Source: Isoetes taiwanensis
Lineage: Eukaryota; Streptophyta; Lycopodiopsida; Isoetales; Isoetaceae
Assembly: GCA_021234155.1 (NCBI GenBank)
Contig: JAJEKV010000005.1
Coordinates: 17,470,089 to 17,534,088, forward strand
Reading direction: 5' to 3'
DNA length: 64,000 nucleotides
Shown: positions 10,883 to 23,028 of the stretch, piece after piece
How the letters are laid out: every line of letters begins with the position of its first letter
Position numbering within the stretch: position 1 is the first letter of the stretch
Translations under genes and position numbers: made by a program
Notes under the pieces: generated by a model
Database searches by the model: none
The model's input: the letters and a program-made list of their open reading frames with translations, nothing else
What the model was told of the DNA's origin: nothing

Positions 10883-12660
10883 GATTGCATTTGCACCATA
10901 AAGCTGCCAGATAAATTATATGATGCAATTGATGCGCCACAGTTTGCAGATAAGACTGATGTAAGCAATTTATTTCCATCAATGGCATTGATAACATAAT
11001 AAGGTTCAAGCTCCAGATCAATAATTCCAACATAGAAAGCTAATCCTGCAGGATGACTTACTAGAGAAGAGTAACCCTCCTCAAGGTTTTAAGAAGATTT
11101 GCCGCTAGCTAAAGGTATACCTTACTTCAAGTATGGCCTTGGCTGCAAACAATCCACTGGATGGTCAAAGCTCTACCAAACTATGGTGCCTATATCATTC
11201 ATAATAGCGAGGTTGTCTATGCCCAAAATGTGACATTTCAGCATAATATACGGTCGGAATATGTATATTATACTGCCACGCCATGCGTACATGTCACCAT
11301 GACAAGTATTTGAGAGCCATAAAGAGTTGCGTCTAGGGGGCAACCTCGTATGTTGCACATGTATATTAAACATATGCAATTAAACCCCTTTGCCAAATGG
11401 CAAAGCCCCATTGGTCCCTTCTAACCTAAACCTAAAAGGTCATGTAAAATGAACAAAAGGGGAAACCCTAAACCCTTTCCATTTTCACATTTTGGCTTCC
11501 TTGAGCCATTCCCGCCAAGCCAAGCTACTAGTCCGCATTGACAGGCGCCGCCAAACCACTTTTGCACAACAGTTCCCTAGGAGCAGCTGCATTTAGCCCG
11601 AACAAAGGCCTGGACGCGATTCAAGGAGCAGGAGCAAGCCAAGGATTAGGTAACCTGTGATTCCGTTGTGCAAAGCCAACTTTTTAGCCCGGCAATGAGC
11701 TAGGATAGTATGGTAGATCAGTCTTAGCAGCCTTATAGATCCTAAGATCACCAGTCTTAACGAATGAACCTAACCATGTATGTTTAGGTAGATAGATTAG
11801 ATGTTATTCAGTATCTCAGTCCTTTTATGGATGATGTTTCATTCTATGCTCTCCAGTATACGTGGGAAGGGGGGTAGAGACCCTGAAACCTTCAATAGCA
11901 GATGATTCTATATAACCTCATTAATTCCCAATTAATGCGGCCCGTGTACAAGAACCCGTCTGGTTGTGAGTGGCGGGGCTAGACCGGTGGAATAAGGAGG
12001 ACTTGTACCATTACAGACTAATCCTTCTGGTGTGTAAAGCCTACCAGGGATCTTAGCAGGCTAGGCTTAATGGCTTGCCACTGCATGTGGGCAAGGCATG
12101 CTCGACACCTCTTGGGTGATGAGTCACCTTCAATGAGGTTCAAGTCAAAGAAGGGCAATGGCCCTCTAGCCGCCTGTGATGGGCATGCATGCCTCTGGAG
12201 GGGGTGATCCTCCTCCTACCTCATCGGGGCTGGGGAGATGAAACCCAGTAGTAGCCCCTTTGGCTATGTAGCCGGCAGGCTACAGTCCAGTCCCTAGACT
12301 CTTCAACCTACTCTGCAAAATGTACACTGGGAGGGGCGGATGGAGCGGACTACCCAACAGCCATGTTCCTATGCCAGCCCAATCCACTCTTATGAATTCT
12401 GTCTGCAATGACTTCTGGAGACCCAAGCCCTCAATCCATACCCTAGAATCTGAGCTTTGGGTAGGATCTCCCATGTGATGATGATATTGTTGATGTATTT
12501 ATACATGTATGTTATGGTACAGTCACCCTTCGAGGGAATCCTTCAGAAAGAGAGCAATACTATCTACGGCTACTATTGACCCACGTGACAACTGCAATTA
12601 TTTTTGAAGATCTACAGTCAGACGATCCTTAAGAGAGTTTGAGTTTATTCTTTCTGAGCA
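10883..12660. other. No gene recognised; possible retroelement 5' region at 11860-12480
   Basis: The segment 11860-12480 is more GC-rich than its surroundings (CGGGGCTAGACCGGTGG, GCCGGCAGGCTACAGTCC) and lacks clean frames. Its texture resembles structured untranslated regions of non-LTR elements, and a TTCTA-tailed LINE end follows on the other strand. No protein motif supports this, so the assignment is only a guess. Confidence 0.3.
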
Positions 12661-12663
12661 TGC

Positions 12664-14455
12664 AATAGAATAGAATAGAATAGAATAGAATACATTATTG
12701 TCCCTTGTGCCCTGATGCCCCTGGACTTATGTAGCATGGGCGAGCTCCCTGTTGGGTGCTACTAGCACATCATGCTGGTTTTACTGTAGCCTTTTCTGAA
12801 GGCTCCCCTTTTTCTATTAATACCGGCACTCCGCTTTGGATCGACTTCAAGGCCGTGCAGAAGTGCGTCGTTATCAATCAGCTTTAAGCTGAGCATTTTT
12901 GGGCAGCTATGATTCGCCTCCCGGGCGGCTCATAACAGAAGCCCTTTTTCTTTATGTACTTCCCGGTGCCTTGTCGTCATTTCCCGTATTGCGTCTGCCA
13001 AATCTCTCATTGTTTCTGTCCTTGCCATCATGGCGTGTACGGGCTAGCCCCATCTTATGCTTTTGTATTTGTTCCTGATGTGTCCATATATTGGGCACTC
13101 ATTGAGCATGTGATTCTCGTCCTCCACTTCCCCTCTGTCACAGATTCTGCATATCCGTTCGTCTTTCTCTACTCTCCTCCATCTGTCCTTTTCAATTCTT
13201 AGGTCATGGCTCCCCATCCTAAATCTTGCTAGGATATCCCTCCTGGCTTTTCCTAGTAGGTTATCCTGGTACATCTGTTGCCCTATCCGCTGTTCTGGGT
13301 TGAAGACTGTCATAAGCCAAATTGTCTTGGGTCCTGTGTGTTTTTGCAGCCATGCTTGCGTAGCCTTGTTTGCCCAGTCCTCATTCCATTCGCATTCGTT
13401 TATCAGATCGCTCAGATTCATCCCCATTTCTCTGGTCCACACTGCTACATCCCTAAACCATCCGTTGCTCGCGATAATGTGTGATTTTGCTGACTCGCTG
13501 ATCGCGATATTCGCTAATTTGTTTGGTTTCCCACCTGCATTATTTCTTATGAGATATCTGATAGTCTTCTCCCATGCCCTTACCTCCATTGGTTTCTGCC
13601 CCGTCTCATATACTATGATTGTTTGCGGTGTATTTGTTCTCAGCCTTTGAATTCTGCTTTATGCCATTGCCTCGAGGATTCCTTCCTGCTTTTCCCATTT
13701 CTTTTCACGTAGCCCCGGTCCCCAAGCCTCCGCTCAGGAGATATTTCGCGGGTCGCTGACCAATAACGACCGAGATAGCATTTGATTTCCTCAGTCTATT
13801 ATTCCGCTTTTATTGCAGAAATTTTTCATATTATCGTAACTCCCAATGGTCGCTTTGGAATCTTGTATCCGCCCTTTAGCCCATTTCCACATACGGTGTC
13901 GCACCCCGCATCTCATACTCTGTTGATTCTTCTAGTTCTGTTCCCAAATACTTGAACGATTTGTGTCTATTCCTGGTTGCCAAAAAGACTATTTTTGTTT
14001 TTGCAAGATTTACTTTTCCGCCTCTGTCTTTTCGCGAAAGATCTCCAAAGAATTTCGCAGAACCCGTGCATTCCCTTTGTTTTTGTGGCCATCATGCTCG
14101 TGTCAGGTCATCGGCATATAACATGATGGGTACCTTGGTTTCCCCCCAGCGTAGGGCCGCCCATGTCCCCTTGTCGCTTCGCTATGAAATCTTGTAATGC
14201 ATCTATGTATATTCCGAACAGTGTTGGCGATAGCGGGCATCCTTGCTTGACTCCTGTGTCGCAATCTATTGCTTTTCCCTCTTCTTCCATTTTTGCATAT
14301 ACACTATAGTACAATCTTGCAATTGCCCCTACCATGTCTCTTGGTGCCTGCATATCTATGAGCCTCTGTTTAGCTTCTCCCTCAGGACTGTGTCAAAAGC
14401 CTTCCTAAAGTCCACAAAGCAGCATATTACTTTCTTCCCCTGATTTCTATTCTGT
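12664..14455 (-). mobile_element. TTCTA-tailed LINE, 5' truncated and frameshifted
   Basis: On the minus strand the reverse transcriptase starts with FVDFRKAFDTV near 14410, continues with GVKQGCPLSPTLFGIYIDAL (domain 4, about 14275-14220), and reaches MLYADDLT (catalytic YADD) near 14125-14105 after a frame change. A later frame at 13589-13044 (181 residues) encodes the C-terminal region and closes with a Cys/His cluster, CRICDRG...NHMLNECP, as in the zinc-finger end of many LINE ORF2 proteins. The 3' untranslated region runs to a tail of about five AGAAT units on the plus strand (12664-12691), i.e. (TTCTA)n on the element's strand. A short-tandem tail instead of poly(A) separates it from the L1 copy at 0.7-2.6 kb. 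It is inactive. Confidence 0.88.
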
Positions 14456-14456
14456 T

Positions 14457-14508
14457 CCATAGGCCGTTGGCCTCAGTGGACGATAAAAAATCATTCTCAT
14501 TCTATTAA
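14457..14508 (+). mobile_element. Minimal retroelement 3' end (5'-truncated copy)
   Basis: CCATAGGCCGTTGGCCTCAG followed by GGACGATAAAAAATCATTCT is a diverged version of the conserved 3' end seen at 15745, 40774 and 55895. It points right and is joined tail-against-head to the 5' break of the minus-strand LINE. Only about 50 bp of the inserted element remain. Confidence 0.6.
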
Positions 14509-15091
14509 TATCCTGAGGGTTCTATTCTTTGGTTAGATAATAGATCCATATATGATATTTCGAGATGAAGTGTTTCAGGAAGACATGGCAGAGGTGTAAG
14601 AAAATGTGGACCGCCTATATAATGACCAACATATTATCGACCATGTGATCACTGAGCACGTGATATTGAAAAAAGGACTTGTGTCTTTTGTTCATGGTGT
14701 AGGCAATTTAATAGTTTCTTAGTGTTAGAACATACTTTTCTAGCTTAAATTCAAATTTTAAGCTACCCTGAACTATCAAATTACTTTAATTATGCATTTA
14801 TTTAGGTCAAAATTGGTCAACCACTTACATAGTGCGCAAGACCCTTGTTCAAAATTTTTGAAACTGCCTTGGGCGCACTCTGTGAGGGGTTACTCCCTAC
14901 TGGCCAGAATTTTTCAGGGTTTTTACTATTTCTTCCTATCTTAACAATATCCTACCTTACTGTTCTAAGGATTGGAAATTTTTTCCCAATTTTTGAGGTT
15001 CATGCTTGGGTGGTTATTCCCAAGGCTGAAGGTCTACTGTTAGTCCGAACAGGGAAATGGTCAGTGCCCAATCTTGGTCTACCAAGATCAT

Positions 15092-15311
15092 GGCTCTGAT
15101 ACCACTGTGACGTCCCCTACTTCTTCTACGATGCTTCCATCGTATTGGAAGGTGGAGTTCATCCCCCTGGCAGCCAAGCTGACAGAGGCCATCCACCTAA
15201 CACCAATCCTTTAGCAATGAATCGATGAGGAAAAATGAATAAGTCATTTGTCCCATCTTCCCTCGGGACCGTCCTAGCTGCGGAAGCGTGAATAAACGTA
15301 AGCACATGACA
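15092..15311 (-). mobile_element. LTR with tRNA-iMet primer binding site, internal region truncated
   Basis: Read on the minus strand, a 206-bp sequence (15311-15106) starts TGTCATG and ends GTCACA, the usual TG...CA LTR ends. One base later follows TGGTATCAGAGCC, the standard plant primer binding site complementary to initiator Met tRNA. The following minus-strand sequence (15091 down to about 14510) shows no intact gag, and no second LTR is in view, so this is one end of a broken element. The LTR is inserted in, or joined to, Helitron coding sequence at 15313. The family (Gypsy or Copia) cannot be told from the LTR alone. Confidence 0.7.
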
Positions 15312-15312
15312 T

Positions 15313-15740
15313 CAAATGCAAACAGACAAAGTACATGCGTCCAACAGTGGGAAACTTCTGGTTGTTGGATCTAACCTGCCATTTCCTATTGGGTTTATCA
15401 AAGGTAAACTTTTTAGGAAAATCATGATAGAGCAATTGAGTAGTCTCTCTATTTCCAGATGCATTTATCTCAAAAAAGATTGTCAACATTGTTCCGTTAT
15501 TCCTACTTCTTATAGCCATGCTCATACCTTCTCGATAGTATACATCTTGTTGCATTAGGAGATGCACAACCAATCTAATAACATGAGGAAACTGTTGTTG
15601 TATTTCATATGAGAGGATTCTCCATGCTTCTCTGAGAAATAGGCATGTTCAATCACGGTCACAGTTTCTGTCATGGTTTTTTCCCAAACAACCCTTTCTA
15701 AACCGATAGTAATACACGCTAATGTCGCACCTTGCCCCTC
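15313..15740 (-). pseudogene. Helitron Rep/helicase coding fragment
   Basis: Minus-strand frames give, in order, a LREAWRILSYEI segment, then VHLLMQQDVYYREG, then NNGTMLTIFFEINA, LLYHDFPKKFTFD and VGRMYFV. These follow the order of the conserved region between the Rep domain and the helicase in plant Helitron proteins (SEAAWRIF..., NVYFREG, LTAFF, LLYxEFP, IGRMYFV). There is one frame change near 15560 and the fragment is cut by the LTR at 15311. Neither Helitron terminus (TC start, CTRR hairpin end) is seen. Confidence 0.82.
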
Positions 15741-15744
15741 TGCT

Positions 15745-15846
15745 TGGGTCCCATAGGCCAATTGGTCTCCGTAGACGATAAAAACTCTATTCTATTCTAT
15801 TCTATTCTATTCTATTCTATTCTATTCTATTCTATTCTATTCTATT
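15745..15846 (+). mobile_element. Retroelement 3' end with (TTCTA)12 tail
   Basis: GGGTCCCATAGGCCAATTGG continues to TCCGTAGACGATAAAAA and then a 60-bp pure pentanucleotide tail (15787-15846). This is the same 3' end as at 40774-40822 (there attached to LINE ORF2 sequence) and 55895-55945. Only the last ~45 bases of the element are present in front of the tail, so the insertion is an extreme 5' truncation. The long pure tail suggests a fairly recent event or later microsatellite growth. Confidence 0.8.
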
Positions 15847-16272
15847 GATTTGTTTCAAGCTACAAAGTTTCAACTATGATTCAATCTACTTGTTTTACTT
15901 GTGTTTTAAGTTAACATTTGCTTAGCTTTGCATTCTAAGTTAAAGTTTGGCACGCCATCTTTTTGTTAAAGTGATCCATTAGAGTCAAGTTGTATACTAA
16001 AATTTATTTAATTGAAATGTTGAGTTTTTTTATTTATTTTATTTATTTTATTTTTATGTATTCCCTTGGTATACTAGGTTGACATTTCTGCTATGTGTTT
16101 CACTCACTTTCTTAAAATATGAATTCAAGAGGTTTGGTTGTATCCCCCATGGGGTATAGGTCTAGTAAATTTTCATGTCTTCATTTCTTAGTTTCGTTTG
16201 GAATTCCTATAGTGAATATTTGATAGCATAAGTCCACTTTAGGGTTTTTTGCTTAACCTATTCCGGCTCACG

Positions 16273-16617
16273 ATGGCGGGAGATGTCTTCCTTCGAGCGT
16301 ACACAGGCTGGATTGCTCACGATTGTAAGATCAACGGATGGATCTCCTCTGGCAGAATCGTTTCCATCTTCCTAATGATGTATTTAAACCAGTTAGTATG
16401 TTCAGGTCTTTCCTTGCTTCTCCTTATTGCTGCTGCTCTGTATTCCGCCTGTTGTTGGTTCCGGTGTATGGAAAGGAAAAAGGGTGGCTTAAATAAAGCC
16501 ACTATACTCAAACTACAGATGGAAAAGAAGTTGGCTGAAAAGAGGAAGAGCTTGTTTGATTATCATAAGCCTGCAAAGGCTATGGCCAAGTCTGTGACCA
16601 AGTTTATGCCAATCTAG
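16273..16617 (+). CDS. Small ORF with hydrophobic membrane-like segment, copy 1
   Basis: Starting from ATG at 16273, which is shared with copy 2 (47720), the frame encodes about 114 residues. The order is MAGDVFLRAYTGWIAHDC, a strongly hydrophobic segment at about residues 28-60 (SIFLMMYLNQLVCSGLSLLL and following AAALYSACCWF), then a basic, helical tail (KKGGLNKATILKLQMEKKL, AEKRK). It ends early because one C is missing near 16610 relative to copy 2. Without that deletion the frame runs on through NLEGGSSSDQMNHV to about 16838. The profile fits a one- or two-helix membrane protein with a cytosolic coiled coil. I know no matching family. Confidence 0.5.
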   Translation: MAGDVFLRAYTGWIAHDCKINGWISSGRIVSIFLMMYLNQLVCSGLSLLLLIAAALYSACCWFRCMERKKGGLNKATILKLQMEKKLAEKRKSLFDYHKPAKAMAKSVTKFMPI

Positions 16618-18439
16618 AAGGAGGGAGCAGTTCTGACCAGATGAATCATGTTTCTGCTATTAGAAATCCGGTTTCTAATGTTAACTCTCCCATTGTCATT
16701 GTCTTGGATGAACAAATTACTACTACGAGCTCTCTTGTTCCTGATGCTGATCTAGTTGAAGACTCTGAACCTGCCAAAGCTCCCACTCAGGTTTTTGGGT
16801 GCCCCTTCTATATGTTCCTGTTTTCTGCCCTGGCTTTGTAGTATTCCTTACTATAGGTTTAGATTCTTTTCTCTAGATGTAAGTCGTTTTTTGTTCATTA
16901 TTTCTCCTGACCTCTTTTCCTCCTGATAAAGATTTCCATCATTGTAGGATACTCTATTTGGCTCCAATAATCTTAAACCATGACTAAACATCTAGGCACC
17001 CGATCTTTTAAACTTGGTTATTCTATTATTCTGTAAAATAGTTTAGACTCCCGGGTTGTTTGATGTTCCTACAACATTATCTGCTTAATTCATGTTTGAA
17101 CTATATATGTAATACTGATGTCCTCATTTGTATTGGTTTAGTCTGGGTTTATTGTCTCAATTGTGGTAACATATTTTACAGTCTTTTGTTTAGTAAGTTG
17201 TTTACATGTGAGTCAAGTTGTGGATTCTAAATTCTTCAATTTCTTCTGATCCCTGGTATAACTTTGTTCCTGGTTTCCACCATGTTTCTGTAATTTTCCT
17301 GCCACAAGCTCAGGTTCTTATCCCTAGTTTTATGTTGGTTTTAAAGTTTTATATCTCTTGACCTTAGTTCCTTTTAGTGAGATCGATAGTATCTGTTATA
17401 GTTTCCCCTATTTAGCTTTTATATTTTGTGACTGATCACCTGTGCACCCAATGTTGTGTAGAAGTAATTGTTGAAGAATTCTGTAATGTAGCTTATATTC
17501 CCAGCTTGTTTTATGCTCCTACATCATTATCTACTTTAATCTTGTTTGATATAACTTTGCCATTCTGTTGTCCACTCTTGTGGTGCAGGTAACCGGACTG
17601 AACCCTCCATGTGGTATCTTGGTTTCGTTATGAGCATAGTGACTGCTCAATTCTACTGTTTCTTCCTAGTGGTGATATTCTACTAAACTCTGTTGTAATC
17701 TGGCCTTATTTTACAGACCACTAGTTTGGTTTTTATGCTTCATAATACTTGATGTTTAAATACTTTTGGATCTTGTATGGGCTTCATATATTCCACTATC
17801 TATAAATACCATGTTTACATTTTGTGGGTTGTTGTTTTACTTTTTGCTTTGCATCACTTATGATAGTACTTAAATTATGATTCAGGTTTCAGACTTCATC
17901 ATTTAAGTTAATGGTATATTCTTATTAATTTTAATTGGTTGACTTATTTTTTGTCTCCCTGATTTTTTTTGTTTGCTTTGACGAGGTTTTGCATTATCTT
18001 TTTGTCCTATATTTGTTTACTTTCATTTGGTTTTATGATTATTCTTGACCTAACTATCTGCAAGATGTTATCAGTTCCTATTTTTCATTATCCTCTTCAT
18101 CTCCAGTCTATTTATGACATGAGTACCATTGTTTGCTTAAACAATTTTTAAATTTTAGTTTCCATTGTATCTTTTGTCCATTTTTTAATTTTTGATCCTT
18201 CTCAAGGCTTGGATAAGTTGTGGCACCTAATCTTATCTAAGGTTGCATTTGTAAAGGCTTTTTATTCCAAAAGGGATCTTAAGTCTTAAATGTCTGTATA
18301 TCTGGTCTAGGCTGGTATATTTCAGGCTTTTCTGGTTTTTTAATGTTATCTCAGCTTCCAAGTTTAACTTGGGACCTTGAGTTGGGTTATGGTGCTTCTT
18401 TCTTTTTTTACTTATAATGTTTTTTATTTTTGCATACAG
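16618..18439 (+). other. Long non-coding stretch of the element head
   Basis: About 1.8 kb of T-rich, non-coding sequence separates the first and second ORFs and is conserved in copy 2. The possible intron runs from CACTCAG|GTTTTTGG (near 16790) to TTTTTGCATACAG|AACGCACAAC (18439/18440). Joining them keeps an open frame, APTQ-NAQPDNNNIDLNN. The acceptor is good, with its pyrimidine tract; the donor is weak. Confidence 0.4.
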
Positions 18440-19832
18440 AACGCACAACCTGATAATAATAATATTGATCTGAACAATATTTGGATGAAGGAGATTCTGG
18501 CTTTAAACTATGATCAGTCCAACATTTCGAGCCCGAATCTTGCTGCCCAGACCTTGATTGCGTGTATTAGGAACAAGGAGGTGCATGAATTCATTATTTT
18601 CAAGGAAAAAGAGCCTGGTTGACAAGGAGAAATCCCCCGTAAGTTACTTTGGATTTAATGGTTGGTTTGCCACATTCCAAAAGATGAAGGTTGCAAATTT
18701 TAAACTTGAAGTGTGCAAAATTATAATTTCTAAAGTTTATGCTGAGATGGAAGCAGTCTTATTTGCTAGAACTTGTATGGAGGATGATCTAGGAAAGAAG
18801 CTTCTTATTGGCTTATCTCATTTGGAAAATGTTCATGACATGAAACCTTCCTTCCCTGCTGATGGTGTGACTGAATTAAGTTCTGATAGTTTTATGAAAA
18901 ATGATGTGAAAAACTGTTTGTTCTCTTGAAGAGGATTTGCTGGATGAGGAACTTGATGATAAATGTGGTAGCGATGCTGATAGTGAAGAGTCTGTTCCTA
19001 CTCTAACTCTGCAGAATTCTTCTAAGTTTTCCATTATACCAGAACAGAGTGTTGAGTGCTTTGGTGCTGCTTGGAACCATGCTATTTGGAAAAGTCAGAA
19101 TTTTGGTACCATTGCCCCTATCAATGTAGACACTTGGAAAGCTCTCACCGGGATCATTGATGACAAAATCAGAAATGCCACTGCCAAGGCAGCTAAACTT
19201 GAGAAGTTTTTCATTAAGAAAGAAGTGTCCCTACCGTTTAAATCTGATTTCTTTGGGCAACCTTGCCTGTATAATACCCCTTTAAATGTTAGCCAAAAGG
19301 GTAACATGGCTTTCTCCAATGATAAAAGGAACGGGTTCTTTTTCAAGAAAATCTGGAGGACACACTGCCCTTTTCTTACTTGTGCTTGTGAGAAGGAGCT
19401 GATAAAACAGAATGCAGAACTTGTATTGTATGGATTGACCAGGCTATTTGGTTTCTTTTAAATAACTTGGATACTGTGTTTCCGGATGCTTCCCCTATGG
19501 CTAAGATGGTAGGACTCACTAAAATGTTGCGCAATGTTCTCAAGCCTGCTGTTCTGGCTTATTTATCCTATTTAGAGGTTAGGAGGGTTTTTATCAGCAT
19601 GACCCTGTTATATGCTGAATCGCCTAATTATGATCTTAAAGCTGCGTTTGGAAACACTAAGCTTGCTGACATTGCTGAAAAGACCCTAAGGCCTGTTTCC
19701 TTCAGGCTGGACCAAGCTTCAAGAAAGAAGAATATACCTGTCCATAAGAAGGCTGACTCTAACAGCAGTATGTCCTCAAGTGTTGTTTCTCCTAAACGTC
19801 CTCCGAGAGTCACAATGGATATATACATCTAA
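18440..19832 (+). pseudogene. Decayed second ORF of the element head
   Basis: Four consecutive frames cover this stretch with only small overlaps or gaps (to 18622, 18558-18929, 18937-19461, 19467-19832) and read as one broken protein of roughly 460 residues. It has acidic stretches (LDEELDDKCGSDADSEE) and a leucine-rich part (AKMVGLTKMLRNVLKPAVL) before a basic Ser/Lys-rich end. No catalytic motif is visible. By position it would be the gag-like or N-terminal protein of the retroelement. Each break is a single indel or stop, so the copy is dead. Confidence 0.5.
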
Positions 19833-21157
19833 CTTGTGCAGCCTCCTTGCTTGTCTCTTTTGATAAGGGCGAGGAGCAGAAAAGGTCATGAGTCAAGTTT
19901 GTAGTGTAAACAATTGACTAAACTACAATTCCATCTGAAGCACAAATCTCACTTCTCAACTTCATTTCTGACGCTTTATGCTGATCAGATTCCTGCCCTT
20001 TACTAGACCGTCATTATCCCTTTCTTTAGTGACTTTTGGTGTTCTCAACACTCACCGTAATAGGCTTAGTTGGTGCCAACCAATAATGATGTTTCAAAGA
20101 CTTGAATAGAAGGAAAAATATTCTTGCCACCAAATCTACTCCTAAGAAACATTCTTTCATTCTTTCTTTCAATACTGATAATACATTTTGTCTGAATATG
20201 CTTCCATCAGTAGTGACAGGAGGCTCACACAATTTCTGACTACCATCTGCATGATTTGCCCTTTCAAACAATTTACACATAGATTCAGAGACCCATGTTC
20301 TAGGGAGGGGCTCGCTCTTCTAAAATTTTTCAACATTGATCGGTTTGCATCCATGTTAATGCACCAGCCTTTGAGAGAACATCCGGATTCCTTTCCCATC
20401 TCAAATAGCACTTTTCTTTTGCCTCCATACTTGGTTGGAAAGGAAGGATTCCCGTGCATGCACATCAATTCGACAATAAGACACAAAATTGCCATCCATA
20501 ATCTCGCTCTCAAAGCTTTTGTCTTAGTTTCCATCTTCTTTTCTGCATTCGTGCCCTCATGATAGAATGTTCATTACGGCTAGAAACTTCTAGTGCACTC
20601 CTGATATCTTGCAAAACTTCATTGTGCCATGTACTTCTGCCTAGCTGTTCATGACGCATTTCTCTGCAAGAATATACGCTTTGCGCAAGCTGTCATATAA
20701 GTTAGCACTACTACCCATATAAGTCAACCTGCCATGGTTCTCTTCTTATATAGAAAATAACCATCATTCTGAGGAAAGAGACGCCTGTTTTGGCGTCACG
20801 CCATTTTGAGCGTCAAATCTATCTATAGCCTAAGCCTTCTATGGCGCAGGCTTTCTTTGGCTCTGTCTACTATATATCCATATTGTGCACGCGGCATTCC
20901 TCATCGTTTCCTCCGAAAGCGGTTACATTGGTTCTAGAGTTTCCCTCCCTCCCTCCCTCCTCTGAGTCTAGTCACCTGGTGTCGGCTCGTCTTAACATCC
21001 GTTGATTTCTTCTCGTTCCACCTAAGTGATGGTTGTATCGACTCTTCTCTTCTATATCTTTGTGGCTGGTGGCTTCTGCAATTTTCCAAGGATAGCACTT
21101 GTCACTTCTAGAGAGCACCTAGGGGCAGACCCCCCCCCTCCCGTCCGGGCCTAGACT
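19833..21157. other. No gene recognised; one unassigned minus-strand ORF
   Basis: Minus-strand frames at 20534-20169 and 20280-20026 overlap in different phases (SLKGWCINMDANRSMLKNFR; CKLFERANHADGSQKLCEPP) and may be one frameshifted protein. I do not recognise a family. The rest is plain AT-rich sequence that becomes C/T-rich towards 20940. Confidence 0.3.
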
Positions 21158-21207
21158 ATCTCTCTCTCTCTCCCTCCCTCCCTCCCTCCCTCCCTCCCTC
21201 CCTCCCT

Positions 21208-21244
<37 letters not shown>
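21158..21244. repeat. (CT)n-(CCCT)n-(CT)n microsatellite
   Basis: Pure CT repeats flank about ten CCTC units. The flanking phrase GGCCTAG...TATCT and GGCTTCCGAAG recurs around 21775-21825, so the microsatellite sits in an imperfect ~600-bp direct duplication. Confidence 0.95.
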
Positions 21245-21246
<2 letters not shown>

Positions 21247-21538
21247 GGGCGTAGCTATGTGGCTTCCGAAGTATTCTCATTTATTGTGTCATTATCTCTT
21301 GGAATCCTTTTTCCATCCCTGCTCATGTATTTTTTCTAGTTGGGTTGGCGTTAGATGCTTGTCCGAGAGGGCGTCTATCCCCTTGTCTTAAACTTCCATG
21401 TGGTCTGTTTGTTTACAGGTGGCGATGGGTCATCTTTTCAATTTTTTGATATTGTGCTATTGTGCTTGGTTGCTTGTGTTGACTATTAACTATTTGTTTA
21501 CTATCGGGTTGATTCTCGGTTGGCTATTGGTGGTGCTT

Positions 21539-21652
<114 letters not shown>

Positions 21653-21851
21653 TAGCATTTGTCGCCTTGTAATGTAGGCTCCAAAGGATTCTTCTATTGG
21701 ATGTGCCTATTTTCTCTTCCTGGCGTAGCTTTGTGGCTTCCAGAGAGCACTGAGGAGAAGACCCCCCCAGTCGGGCCTAGTGTATCTATATATTTTTTCT
21801 CTTGGCATAGCAATGTCGCTTCCGAAGATTCTTTATAATTTCTCTATTCTG

Positions 21852-22127
21852 CTATTTTTTCTCATCAGATTCTTGTGCTCTGCTTGCCTTTCGAGCATGA
21901 TGCATGCTTGGCCATAGGGCTCCTAACCTTTTCACGTTAACCATCTGTGTGATTGTGTTTTGCAGTTCGGCGCGATCCTCTTTCTTAACACTGAAATGAT
22001 AGCCGATTTTCAGCAGTTCCGAGGTGGTTGCAGTTGCAATTTTCACTTCTACCCCTTCTTGTTGGGGTGGGGGTTGGGAGTCGATATTTGAGGGTTGCGG
22101 GCCGAGGTGCAGCTTTGGTCTGGTCAA
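21852..22127 (-). other. Unidentified 91-codon ORF
   Basis: The frame has protein-like composition (ELLKIGYHFSVKKEDRAEL, MVNVKRLGALWPSMHHARK) and a polar, charged C-terminus. No domain is recognised and no splice context is clear. It could be a fragment of a transposon protein or chance. Confidence 0.25.
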
Positions 22128-22809
22128 TTCTGACTTGGACGGGCTTTGGATGCGGTTTTAGGTTCGGGAACTTTGTGGGTCGTGGGCCTAGTTATATGTT
22201 TTAAGCTAGTTATATGGTTGCAGTCATTGTTGAATTTTTTCACTCATATTCACTTATGTTTGGGGCCTCATTGTGGGTACCCCTATGGGTCATTGTATTT
22301 TCACTCATTTAGCTCAATGGAACTCCACTTCACTTCGCAAAGGACCTTTCCCTAGAATACTACCCGTACGTGGTTTTCAGAAATAACAAACCCTTTTGAT
22401 AGCGATAAACTCCAAGGCTTACAGCATCTAAATCGTATTCTAGAGTAGCCTATCACGGTAAGCCGATGCTGAATCTACCGATGCTAAGTATAGAAATAAG
22501 AAATTGCATGGCCAGCAGACATTTTGTTGTTTAAAGTACTCTTGATGCTATAATGTAATAAACTGTAATTATAGAATCTCAATTTCTTTGTATGGCATAG
22601 ATCTAGCGAACGCAGAGGGTTTAGACAACACGCAGACCTTGGACTATGCTTAAAAGTTACTTCAATCACAAAACATTAAATTGAAAGGCATGTTTAAGGG
22701 GTTCTTGTTTTAATCCACGTCCGCAATTACTTATTGCTTCGAGGTTGGACGTCAGTGTATGAATCCAGGCCTTGCGATAGTGGACCAAATTGTAGGCATA
22801 CGGTCATTC

Positions 22810-23028
22810 TATTAGAGATTGAGAAGAAATACCATCCAAAAAGGCATCGATCTATTCAAGGAACTCCTCTTTATACATCTTAGGCGGTGTATCCATTTAT
22901 GGACCTCACCGCACTGCTTGATTAATGGAGCAAGCTCCTTAAATTCTGGAATTCTAGAAATAGCTAACTCTATTTTGACTGAACCCTAACAACCAGACGT
23001 CACATGACTAAAAGTCATATTTGTTACA
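22810..23028 (-). repeat. Copia 3' LTR
   Basis: 219 bp, direct copy of 25565-25783. A 20-bp tandem duplication (AAGTATGGCATCTTAGTAC-type) lies just inside it at about 23038-23073, between the LTR and the end of the coding remnant. Confidence 0.9.

Larger units (their letters stand above)
16050..19832 (+). mobile_element. Head of putative Penelope-like retroelement, copy 1
   Basis: The segment from about 16053 (ATGTATTCCCTTGGTA) to about 18320 is closely similar to 47495-49920, apart from a few indels of about 150-280 bp. It carries a small ORF at 16273, a long non-coding stretch, and then a decayed second ORF (18440-19832). No reverse transcriptase follows in this copy. The link to Penelope-like elements comes from copy 2, where the same head is joined directly behind an RT-bearing tail at 47495. 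A T-rich run precedes both heads. Confidence 0.6.

Noticed and set aside
15106-15311. Complete LTR retrotransposon at 15 kb
   Set aside because: Only one LTR and a primer site are present; no second LTR, no pol, and a LINE end at 14457-14508 limits the internal part.
21864-21900. Hammerhead ribozyme core CTGATGAG (minus strand) and CTGATGA near 46090
   Set aside because: Penelope-like elements can carry hammerheads, but neither site has a stem II followed by GAAA and a cleavage site.
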